The notes beneath the pieces were generated by a model, which was given only the letters and a program-made list of their open reading frames with translations, was not told the origin of the DNA and did no database searches. Positions 34,340 to 43,475 of a DNA stretch of 64,000 nucleotides are shown piece by piece (positions within the stretch are counted from its first letter, which is position 1; every line of letters starts with the position of its first letter). The position numbers were made by a program, and so were the translations under genes. Origin of the DNA: Tuctoria greenei (lineage: Eukaryota > Streptophyta > Magnoliopsida > Poales > Poaceae). The DNA is taken from positions 97,759,591 to 97,823,590 of the forward strand of contig JAYESD010000003.1 in the NCBI GenBank assembly GCA_036927565.1, read 5' to 3'.

Positions 34340-34739
34340 TTCATATAGTCGGGAGAGGGGCCATTGTTGATCGAAGGGTCCCGCGGGCAGGCAACCAGGA
34401 CAAAGCGTACGTGAAGCTATCAGAGTAGTCTCAACACTGCGTTGGTCCGCTTGTTATTTGTGGGCTAAAACTGCGCTAAGTCACTTTGTGTTCGTGGGCC
34501 CAAATTGCGTTGGGACGCTTAGTGTTCGTCCCTATGACGCGTGAGCCCAACTACGGGCGCGCGTCTGGCTCTGGCAATTCGTTATCTAAATAAGTTAATG
34601 TAGCAATGGGGGTGGTATTCTGATAAAAATAAAGCATACGCATATAATCTCTTGAACCGCAGCAACAGAGTGATATAAACAAGGATTAAATACTAGATAT
34701 AAACATCGACAAACCAAACAGTAGTGTTTAACGTACCAT

Positions 34740-35310
34740 TCCAAGCAACAAACTAATCGACAGAACTAGCTGTTACATAATCCCGAATAAACACAAAATA
34801 AACTAATCGACACATCTAGTCCGCAACACTTCCATTCAAGCAATGGTAATAACTTCTGGCCGCGTATAGGAGTAAAGGTAATGATGACACCACGTATAGG
34901 GGCATAGGGCCAGTGGTACGTTGGAGTTCTACTTAATTTTTTCTAACATTTTTCTCGTCCTTTCTTTTCTTTTCTCTCTGTTCACTGTCTCCACTTTTCT
35001 TTCCAGTCATCGCTACCTGTTGCGTTTTCCTATTACTACATACTAGTACTGTATACTACTTTACAGACCGCTCTGCAGGCCCCGCTACGGGCGATCTTCT
35101 CTGGTACCTCCAGCAGCTAAAGTACCGTACCGACCACTTTAGAGGCTGCCGGCAGTGTGGAGGGTCGTTCATTAATAGTGAATACAAATCGAACAAATAG
35201 TTCACTAAACAAACAGATAGAAAACAAAATAACAGTTGGAACAGACAAACAACATTGGGTTCCTCAATATAAAACATTACTACAAAACAAGAAAAATGAC
35301 ATCATGAAAC
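34740..35310. repeat. Direct repeat, left copy (duplicated block flanking F-box pseudogene)
   Basis: From GAACTAGCTGTTACATAATCC through CTTCTGGCCGCGTATAGGAG to AAAACATTACTACAAAACAAG. The same order recurs at 36610-37250 with small indels. A third, partial piece (36541-36610) repeats the TTCTAACATTTTTCTCGTCC portion. No protein. Confidence 0.8.
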
Positions 35311-35323
35311 AAGAAAAACAACA

Positions 35324-36062
35324 TCAAAGCCTTATAAGTATATAGCCCGTACCGGATAACACCGCACGGCAGAATGCCAAATGATCGTGTCTAATCCTAC
35401 AGTCTTCACTACACAACGCCCTATAGCCACTCCACCTTCCTTCCCGCAGCTGGCAACCATGCACTGGCCAACCTCCTTGTTGGGCAATGACACCATCGGC
35501 AGTCTCGGAAGTGGGCGCGGATGTGCCCACATCAGATTACCGATTTCAGCCAGGGCTTGAATCCGTCACCACATGCACTCATTATTGGTCCTCATGATGG
35601 CGACGGACTCGGTCGCTTTCTTATTGACGTCACCTTGTCTTCGACCTGCTGGATATACTCCACGGCGTCGCGGGCCCCACAGTCGGCATCGTAGCGGAGG
35701 AGGCCAAGGATGTAGGCCGCCTCCATGTGGCCGGCCCTGGACGAGCGAGCGAGAAACTGGGTGCCCTGTTACGCGCGATCAACCGCGAAGACGAGCTTGA
35801 GCCCGGTGACGTAGCACGCATGAGGGTGGACGACGATGGCTAGGTTCTCAACGAGGGCTTTGTAGCGCCCCGGGTCGCGCCACATCCTTCGGGTCACCCA
35901 CTCCAGCGCCACGCGCCTGCCCACAAAGCCATCCCAAGATGCCGCATGCATGGCCTTGTAGGTGGCACACAGACTGGAGAGGTCGTCCAAGGGTCACAGG
36001 GAGCTTTCGACTATGCGCCCTGCGATCTCGACCACAATATCTTGCGTGAACGGCAACTCCAT
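35324..36062 (-). pseudogene. F-box-type protein pseudogene (grass family with C-terminal Cys/His motif)
   Basis: Minus strand from the ATG at 36062 (MELPFTQDIVVEIAGRI). It reads PLDDLSSLCATYKAMHAAS, RRMWRDPGRYKALVENLAI and GHMEAAYILGLLRYDADCGA, then, after a frame change, CGKEGGWSGYRALCSEDC and IRHDHLAFCR. F-box proteins recruit substrates to SCF ubiquitin ligases; this grass subfamily pairs a degenerate F-box with Sel1-like text and a Cys/His tail. In-frame stops follow ESSL (TGA, near 35995) and AVDRA (TAA, near 35769), and a frameshift lies between about 35630 and 35530. It lies between two direct repeats. Family assignment is by recall of grass sequences. Confidence 0.65.
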
Positions 36063-36540
36063 AGGCTTTGGTGTCATCATGCTGTGAAGGGAACCAATGA
36101 TGGTGCGCGCGGCGGAGACAAAGAGGAAGCTAGAGTACATGCGGAGAAGACGATGGTGTGTCTTTATACAGTATGCGCGGAGAAGACAATGGAGGCATTA
36201 TATAAATACACACGCAATCGTCTTCTCCGCGTGTACTGATGGGTGTCGCGCGCAGTGATGGTTCGGCTTCCGACGGTGGTGGATTCACATCCTCTGCAGT
36301 ACTACAGGTGCATTAAGGGTGGATGACATATGAACACCACAACCTATGGGACCCAAGCCTCTCGCATGCACTGATGGGACGCACGAAGTAATGGAGCCGC
36401 TCTATTTTCAACATCAGCACAAGAATAATATTCTATCATCAATAGATATAACATACTATGTTTGATAGTAATATGCGCCAAACATTTCCTGTTTTACAGT
36501 TTGTTTCTCCACGCTATTTCACCTTAATTCGTGCGTACTA
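36063..36540. other. Upstream region of F-box pseudogene with inverted repeat
   Basis: Contains a perfect 14-bp inverted repeat, GCGGAGAAGACGAT at 36141-36154 and ATCGTCTTCTCCGC at 36217-36230. It extends to 20 bp with one mismatch (GTAC at both outer ends). A TATATAAATA lies between the arms, and a GCGGAGAAGAC copy lies at about 36176. No gene recognised. Confidence 0.5.
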
Positions 36541-36609
36541 CCTATATTTTTCTAACATTTTATTCGTCCTTTCTTTTCTTTTCTCTCTGCTCATTGTCTC
36601 CACTTTTCA

Positions 36610-37250
36610 TTCCAGTCATTGCTAATCGACTGAACTAGCTGTTACATAATCCCTAATAAACACAAATAAACTAATCGACACATCTAGTCCGCAACACTTC
36701 CCTTCAAGCAGTGGTAATAACTTCTGGCCGCGTATAGGAGTAGTGGTAATGATGACACCGCGTATAGGGGCATAAGCGGTACATTGGAGCTCTACCTATC
36801 TTTTTCTAATATTTTTCTCATTCTTTCTTTTCTTTCCTCTCTGTTCAGTGTCTCCACTCTTCTTTCCAGTCGTCACTACCTATTGCGTTTTACTGTATAC
36901 TACTGTACTTTACATACCGCTTTGCAGGCCCCCCTGTGGGCGATCTCTTGGCACCTCCAGCGGCTAAAGTATCGTGCATGCCACTTTAGAGGCACCGGCG
37001 GTGTGGAGGGTCATTCATTAACAGAGAATACAGATAGAACAGATAGTTCACTAAACAGCAGATAGAAAACAAAATTACATATGGAACAAACGAACAACAT
37101 TGAGTACATTATCATAAAACATTACTCCCTCCTTCCTATATTACTTGTCATTAGAAAAAGTTTTTTAGTTCATTTTTAACCTAGAAAACTTGTCCTAATT
37201 ATTAACAACAAGTAATATGGGAAGGAGGAAGTACAAAACAAGAAAAACAA
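36610..37250. repeat. Direct repeat, right copy, carrying a MITE
   Basis: Matches 34740-35310 but is interrupted by a Stowaway-like MITE at 37125-37231 in the ACATTA|CAAAACAAG context. Confidence 0.8.
37125..37231. mobile_element. Stowaway-like (Tc1/mariner) MITE
   Basis: 107 bp with inverted ends CTCCCTCCTTCCTATATTAC and (reverse) CTTCCTCCTTCCCATATTAC, flanked by TA on both sides (37123-37124, 37232-37233), the standard Stowaway target duplication. The paralogous site at 35279-35285 lacks it. Confidence 0.85.
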
Positions 37251-37372
37251 CATATGAAACAAGAAAAAATAAAACATCACAAAACAAGAAGAGAAAAACA
37301 TGACGACTGGCTTAATCTGTGTCAAAAGATTTCCTATTTTAAAGTGTGGTTCAACTAGAATGTAATCTGGTG

Positions 37373-37565
37373 TTTGGTGCAACCGTGCAATCAACCATTT
37401 TCAACCATTGGATCAATCTACATTACTGTCGTTGAATCTTTTTATTTAACCCCCTCCACCAGGTGGAGGGGTGGTGGTGGTGGAAGGGGTTCAATGAAAA
37501 GATGTAATAACCGTAAGATGTAGATCCAACGGATGAAAATCTTTGATTACACGATTGCACCAAAA
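37373..37565. mobile_element. Foldback/MITE-like element with 40-bp imperfect inverted arms
   Basis: The left arm TTTGGTGCAACCGTGCAATC... (37373-37413) is matched by the right arm ...GATTACACGATTGCACCAAA (37523-37565). The arms share ATTTTCAWCCRTTGGATC. The centre includes a second hairpin, CCCCTCCACC-A-GGTGGAGGGG (about 37450-37471). No clear target duplication was seen. Confidence 0.55.
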
Positions 37566-37581
37566 CTTTAATTGCATATAG

Positions 37582-38349
37582 GGCTGTCAACGAGTCGAAC
37601 TCGAGCGATCTTGTCTTCTAATTTTGAGTTTAATAAAACACTGAGTCCATCTCGAGTCGAGCCAAGAATTCATGTATATACAATAGAATCTACTAAATTT
37701 AGGTTCACAACTAATGGAGTAGGAAGGTGGACGATGTTGCACATTATTTTTTTCTATCATATAGAAAAATTGTGTCCCACAAAACATTTTAATTAGAATT
37801 ATATAGTTTAGTTAATCATACGTACATATCATAGATGACAAAAATAAATGAGCTTACTCGAGCTTTTCGAGCTTGAGCTCATCAAGCTCGCAAGCTACAG
37901 CTTGGCTCCTTTAGAATTGGCACAATACTTAACTTCATCCTGAAACTTTCAATCAAAACTCAGTTTGGTCCTTAAACTTTCAAATGGGTCAATTATTTAG
38001 TCCCTCAACTTCACACAAGCATTTCACTTTCATCCTTAGTCTGAGTTGGACATCCACATTAGCATGCCACATAAGCTATTATGCCACATCATTCACCCCG
38101 GGCACCTCACTTAGAAAAAGATAATAATTTTTTATCATCTTAAAAAATAACTAGCTAACTAATTGGGGTGGATTTACGTAGTTGCATGGGATATATATAC
38201 TTCTCATCCATTTTTTTTTGCAAAACTATCAAGTGATATATCCTATGTCATATTACATATGTAAAAATATTGTAAAATATAAAACTTTTAAGCCTAGGGA
38301 AGAGCAAACAGAGAAAACAGAGAGGAAAAGCAAACTTTTAAGCCTAGGG
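37582..38349. repeat. 768-bp direct repeat, copy 1
   Basis: Begins GGCTGTCAACGAGTCGAACT, runs through CGAGCTTTTCGAGCTTGAGC and TTTGGTCCTTAAACTTTC, and ends near AAGCCTAGGG. A second copy is at 41232-41995. The sequence style (GTCAACGAG...CTCGAGC ends, AGTCCCTCAACTTC text) is that of a non-coding transposable element. The last 50 bp are internally duplicated here. Confidence 0.8.
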
Positions 38350-38536
38350 AATAAAATATAAAATGAAGCTACGCAGCTGGCCGGGTACACGTACGGTCCA
38401 TGCCGGTGTGCCGGTGCACCTTAACCCCTGTCGTGTGTCCCCGGTGGTTGTTGGGAAGACTCTTACAGGTATGCTCTGATTCCTGTCCTCAAACTCCATC
38501 TAGGCTTCCGATGACGCAGGCGGTTCACCACCAGAC

Positions 38537-38855
38537 TGTAGAAAGGATTTGGATGCACACATGTAACAGTCATTGTTGACTGCGTTGGTCTACGTTAACA
38601 GTCATTGTTTGACTGTGTTGGCCTACGTTTAGTCATTAACGCTAGCCTTTGAATCTGTGTAGTGTGAAAGGGTTTAGTTTCGGTTTCACGCTACACTACC
38701 TAGCCTATATAAAAGTGTATCTATGTTCCCTGATGAATACGCAACAAACATTCTCCATATAGAATAGTCTAGTAACCATTCTCTATATGGTATCACGAGA
38801 CCAATAATCTTTCCCTACATGCTTCCAGCTTTCTTCTACCATGGCGTCGAGTCCA
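38537..38855 (+). mobile_element. Copia LTR plus leader fragment inside the array
   Basis: Inserted between CACCAGAC and AAACCAGC of the repeat unit, judged from the uninterrupted copies. It starts TGTAGAAAGG, has a TATA box (TATATAAAAG, 38706-38715), and at 38788 has TGGTATCACGAG, a degenerate initiator-Met primer site. A leader and ATGGCGTCGAGTCC follow, then it stops. This equals LTR, primer site and the first few gag codons only, with no second LTR and no evident target duplication. Confidence 0.6.
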
Positions 38856-39373
38856 AAACCAGCAAAGCCTCAGTGATGAGCGGCATGCAAGTTTCTTGAT
38901 GAGAAACTGACTGCGCGGGCTGCCCCGGCATGCATGTTTGAAAGGAAGGATGTTCCCTCGAGGGTTTGAGGATAAAAGGTATACCGGAGGTTCGAAGGAA
39001 GCTACACAGCTGGTCGGGTACACGTACGGTGCGGGTGTGTCGGTGTACCTTAACCCCTGTCTTGTGTCCCCGGTGGTGGTTGGGAAGAGCATTGCAGGTA
39101 TGCTCTGATTCCTATCCTCCAACTCCATCTAGGTTTCTGATGACGCAGGCGGTTCACCACCAGACAAACCAACAAAGCCTCAGTGATGAGCGGCATGCAA
39201 GTTTCTTGATGAGAAACTGACTGTGTGGTGGACTCGGCATGCATGTTTGACAGCAAGGATGTTCCCTCGAGGGATAAAAGGTATATCATCGTCTAGGCAG
39301 CCAGAGGAGGTTCGAAAGAAGCTACACGGTTGGTCGCGTACACGTACGGTCCGGGTGTGCCGGTGTACCTTAA

Positions 39374-39506
39374 GGCTGTCCACACCAGCATACTCTAAAG
39401 CATACTCTATACACTATTCTTCTTCTATTTTTATAGTATGTACTCTAAACTTCCACTACGCTATAGTGTATACAATATGCTTTACAGCGTGCCACTACAG
39501 ATGATC
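39374..39506. mobile_element. Tourist-like MITE with TAA target duplication
   Basis: 133 bp starting GGCTGTCCACACC, flanked by TAA (39371-39373 and 39507-39509). Uninterrupted units read CCTTAACCCC at the same place, which confirms the insertion and the duplication. The inner arms AAAGCATACTCTATACACTA and its inexact reverse near 39460-39485 form a foldback. TAA suggests PIF/Harbinger. Confidence 0.75.
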
Positions 39507-40505
39507 TAACCCCCATCGTGCGTCCCCGGTGGTGGCTGGGAAGAGCCTTGTAGGTATGCTCTGATTCCTAGCCTCCAACTCCATGTAGGTTTCCGATAAT
39601 GTAGGTGGTTCATCACCAGACAAACCAGCAAAGCTCGATGTTGAGCGGCATGCAAGTTTCTTGATGAGAAATTGACTGTGGGGGTGGCCCCCAGCATGCA
39701 TGTTTGACAAGAAGGATGTTCCCTCGAGGGTTTGAGGATAAAAGGTATACCATCGTCTAGGCAGCCAGCCGGAGGTTTGAACTAAGCTTCGTGTAGCTTC
39801 GTGTAGGCAGCCATCTAGGCAACTTCTTATAGTTTCGTGTAGCTTCTTTCGAACCTCCGTCTGGCTGCCTAGACGATGGTACGGTATACCTTTTATCCTC
39901 AAACCCTCGAGGAACATCGTACCAGCAAAGCCCTTGGTGATGAGCGGCATGCAAGTTTCTTGATGAGAAACTGACTGCGGGGGCGACCCCCGGCATGCAT
40001 GTATGACAGGAATTGCTGGTTTGTTTGGTGGGTGAACCGCCTGCATCATCACAAACTTAGATGGAGTTGGAGGACAGGAATCACAGCATACCTGCAAGGA
40101 TAGCTCTTCCCGACCACCACCGGAGATACACGACGGAGGTTAAGGTACACCGGCACACCCATACCGTACGTGTACCCAGCCAGCCATGTAGCTTCGTTCA
40201 AACCTTCGGCTGGCTACCTAGACGATGGTATACCTTTTATCTTTAATCCCTCAAGGGAACATCCTTCCTGTCAAACATGCATGCCATGGGCCGCCCGCGC
40301 AGTCAGTTTCTCATTAAGAAACTTGCATGCTGCTCAACACCGAGGCTTTGCTGGTTTGTCTGGTGGTGAACCGCCTGCGTCATTGGAAACCTAGATCGAG
40401 TTTGAGGACAGGAATAGGAGCATACGTGCAAGGCTCTTCCCAACCACCAGCGGGGATGCACAACAGGGGTTAAGGTACACTGGCACATCCAGACTGTACG
40501 TGCGT

Positions 40506-41030
40506 CGGTAAAGATGGAACTCAACAGTATCACGGTTCATAGATAGAAAAAGGGAAGAAGAAAAAGGATGGCGCGCGTTTCGATCAATTATCCGTGAGAC
40601 TGCTGACTTCCATCTTAATTAGCCAGTTCCCAATTTCGCTGATCTCTCTAGCATGCATTCACACTAGCTACTCTCTGGTGGCTGGACCCAGGGTATGTCA
40701 TGGGCCACGCGACATACCCAGTGGGTGCGCCATTGAGAAAAGTTGTTGTTGTACGTGGTGTTTGGTTGAGACAATGCAACTTGTGATCATAACAATAAGA
40801 ATTAAAAATAGGACTATATCAGATTAAAAAATCTTCATTACTTTCTTTACTCGGGGCTCGGGCCCGTCAAATTCGAAAACTCCTCCACTCATGTCGTAAT
40901 GGCATCAGTTATATATCCACGCCCATTTCAAAAATCCAAACTAGAGGAGTAGACGAAGGTTTTGCACAAGAGAGAAGTTGTGCCGCGCAGCCGCAGACGG
41001 CAACCATAGGGACGACAAGGAGAGGACCCA
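40506..41030. other. Upstream region of exonuclease fragment
   Basis: Non-coding. A possible TATA box (GTTATATATCC, about 40909-40919) lies about 110 bp before the ATG at 41031, with purine-rich leader sequence (GAAGTTGTGCCGC...) between. No other gene is seen. Confidence 0.4.
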
Positions 41031-41231
41031 ATGGCAGAGACTCAGGTGTACAACATGACGTTCGAGGACGACAAGATCACCACCACCGTGATGTCCTCCG
41101 ACGAGGCTGTGGAGGACTGGCTCCACGAGGTCCTCTCCGTCCACCGTTGGCGCCTTCACAAGCTCGTCGTCAGGCTCAACGTCGAGTGGCACCCCATCTA
41201 CTCCGCCGACCAGAAACTCGTCGCTGTTCTA
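41031..41231 (+). pseudogene. Werner-like 3'-5' exonuclease, 5' fragment
   Basis: ATG at 41031 opens MAETQVYNMTFEDDKITTTV, then EDWLHEVLSVHRWRLHKLVV, RLNVEWHP and LVAVL. This resembles the N-terminus of plant Werner-type (WEX-like) DEDD exonucleases, where the first acidic residues lie in (L)DVEW; here the Asp is Asn (LNVEW), so the first metal ligand appears lost. After VAVL the sequence enters the 768-bp repeat at about 41232, and the rest of the exonuclease domain is absent. Confidence 0.55.
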
Positions 41232-41995
41232 GGTCTATCAATGAGTTGAACTCGAGCGAGCTTGTCTTTCTAAGCTTGAGTTTAATGAAACACCAAGTCG
41301 ATCTCAAGTTGAGCCCATGATTCATGTATATACAATAGAATCTACTAAAATTAGGATTCACAACTAATGGAGTAGGAAGGTGGACGATGTTGCACCTTAT
41401 TTGTTGCTATCATATATAAAAATTGTGTCCCATAAAACATTTTTAATAGAATCATATAGTTTAGTTAATCATACGTACGTACATATCATAGATGACAACA
41501 ATAAATGAGCTTACTCGAGCTTTTCGAGCTTGAGGTCATCAAGCTCACAAGCTCTTGGCTCGTTTATAATTGGCACAATACCCAACTTCATCCTCAAACT
41601 TTCAATCAAAACTCAGTTTGGTCCTTGAACTTTCAAATGGGTCAATTATTTAGTCCCTCAACTTCATACAACCGTTTCACTTTCATCCTTAGTCTGAGTT
41701 GGACATCCACATTGGCATGCCACATAAGCTATTATGCCACATCATCTACCCCAGCCACCTCACTTAGAAAAAGATAATAATTTTTTTATCATCTTAAAAA
41801 ATAACTAGCTAATCAATTGGGGTGGATTTACGTAGTTGCATGGGATATACATATTTCTCCTCCATGTTTTTTTTGCAAAACTATCAAGTGATATATCTTA
41901 TGTCATATTACATATGTAAAGATATTTTAAATTATAAAACCTTTAAGCTTAGGGAAGAGAAAACAGAGAGCAAGAGCAAACTTTTAAGCCTAGGC
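41232..41995. repeat. 768-bp direct repeat, copy 2
   Basis: Matches 37582-38349 across its length with scattered substitutions. It interrupts the exonuclease-like frame. Its left edge (CTAG|GTCTATC) and right flank (TCTCTTTCCAG|GCGACG) would look like an intron donor and acceptor. Confidence 0.8.
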
Positions 41996-42480
41996 TCTCA
42001 ATCTCTTTCCAGGCGACGGCGGTAAAGGAGTGCGGCGTTCCCCTTGAGGTGGCGCGCCAGATGCTGTCCCTCCCGGAGCTGAATGTCGATGCAGTACATT
42101 AGGCTTGACTTGCTGGGAGTGGAGCGCACCGGGCACACTGTGGACTACTATGCTGTTGATGGGTTCGTCTTTTGGGAAACTGCTATTTGGAATTGTAGGG
42201 TGGTTGTATTAAACAGTACTGGTTGTTGTTTTCTGGTGTGCTCTGTCGAGAACATGCGCGGTTGGGAACATTTCTGCATTTTGATCGGCCGATGGCCGGA
42301 ACCTCAGCTTATGGCAGTTAGTCTATTCTGGAGTCTGTTGGCTGTGACCTATTTCTATGCTGCTTGGCTCATCTGTCTGTCTGATTACTAGTTTGTTCGT
42401 TGGCCCTCATTGCAAACTAACCTTAGTTTCATAGGCCACATCCTCATTCACTCGGTCGTGACTACTTCCCGGACTGCCCT
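41996..42480 (+). other. Unidentified GC-rich gene-like fragment and LINE 5' flank
   Basis: After TTTCCAG, a short frame reads ATAVKECGVPLEVARQMLSL and ends at a TAG near 42100. It has coding-like composition but I do not recognise it. The remainder to 42480 shows no supported gene. The start of the LINE is not marked by any visible boundary. Confidence 0.35.
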
Positions 42481-42500
42481 GTCATACCTGACTATTATTT

Positions 42501-43475
42501 ATGGCGCACAACATAAACTGTAACTGGAATGTCTTTAACTGGAACATTCGTGGTCTTAATAACACTGCTAAGCAACAAGCAGCCAGGTCCAAAATAGAGG
42601 AGGCCCAGGAATGCAATATATTCTGTATACAAAAGACCAAAATGGAACATATTGACATTTCTTTCCTTAAACGACTGACACCTAGAAGATTCAACAAATT
42701 CGTCTTTGCACCATCCAGGGGTGCCTCGGGAGGTATTCTGGTAGCCTGGAATGACATCTTGCTTCAGGGGGAAGCTCTGGATATCAGGGACTTTGCCATA
42801 TTCATGCGGTTCACATCCCGACTGAATGGGGTAGTCTGGCACCTGATCTCATTCTATGGACCTTGTCAGGGACCTCGTCGGCAGGAGTTCACCGACTGGC
42901 TATGGAATCTCTCATTGCAACCGCAAGAGCTATGCATGATATTGGGGGACTTCAACTTTTATCGCCACATCAGTGACCGCAACCGCGCGGGAGCGAATAT
43001 AGGGGACATGTATATGTTCAATGACATCATCCAACACTTGGGACTTATTGAAATCCCTCTCCAAGGTAGGAATTACACTTGGAGCAACATGCAACAATCG
43101 CCTCTACTTGAACAACTGGATTGGTGCTTTACCTCATCGAAATGGTCCCTAGCATTTCCCAACTCCTCACTTTGGCCAATGGCCAGGGACACATCAGACC
43201 ATGTCCCACTAGTAGCTCAGATATGCACCACCATACCCAAATCAAAATGCTTCCGTTTTGAAAAATACTGGCTCAGACATCCACAGTTTCTCACCATTGT
43301 CAAGGACTCGTGGGACCAGCCTCTGTCAATAGTTGGTAGTGCAAGGAGAGTTTCTGCTAAATTAAAACGTCTGAGATACAAGCTACGCAAGTGGTGCAGA
43401 TCACTAGGTGGGCTGAAAAAACTGATCAAACGATGCAATGAAGTTATTCTGATCATGGACACAATGGAAGAGTAG
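42501..43475 (+). pseudogene. LINE ORF2: AP-type endonuclease domain
   Basis: ATG at 42501. Endonuclease motifs are VFNWNIRGLN, SFYGPCQGPRRQEF, ILGDFNFYRH and, near the end, RDTSDHVPLV, all well placed. The metal-binding Glu of the usual LQETK motif is Lys (CIQKTKM, codon AAG at 42633-42635), so nicking should be abolished. The frame ends in TAG at 43473 and reopens unchanged. Confidence 0.85.

Larger units (their letters stand above)
27979..34600 (-). mobile_element. CACTA (En/Spm) transposon, one end visible
   Basis: The left terminus CACTACAAGGATTC at 27979 sits inside Athila integrase, preceded by GTA (27976-27978), a plausible 3-bp target. It is followed by a subterminal repeat array, a small ORF region, two more subterminal units and a minus-strand TNP2 transposase remnant. 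I found no matching CTTGTAGTG right terminus, so the right limit near 34600 is a guess; that end may be deleted or lie further right. Confidence 0.7.
38370..40505. repeat. Inverted array of a ~310-bp two-part repeat
   Basis: Half-unit A runs from ACACGTACGGTCC...CCTTAACCCC to GGTTCACCACCAGAC. Half-unit B runs from GATGAGCGGCATGCAAGTTT to GAGGATAAAAGGTATACCATC. Plus-oriented units occur at about 38370-39000 (interrupted), 39000-39312 and 39313-39780 (interrupted); another B lies at 39912-40010. Minus-oriented A/B/A follow at 40016-40505. The centre (39718-39912) is itself an inverted repeat. No frame is conserved across the units. Confidence 0.75.
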
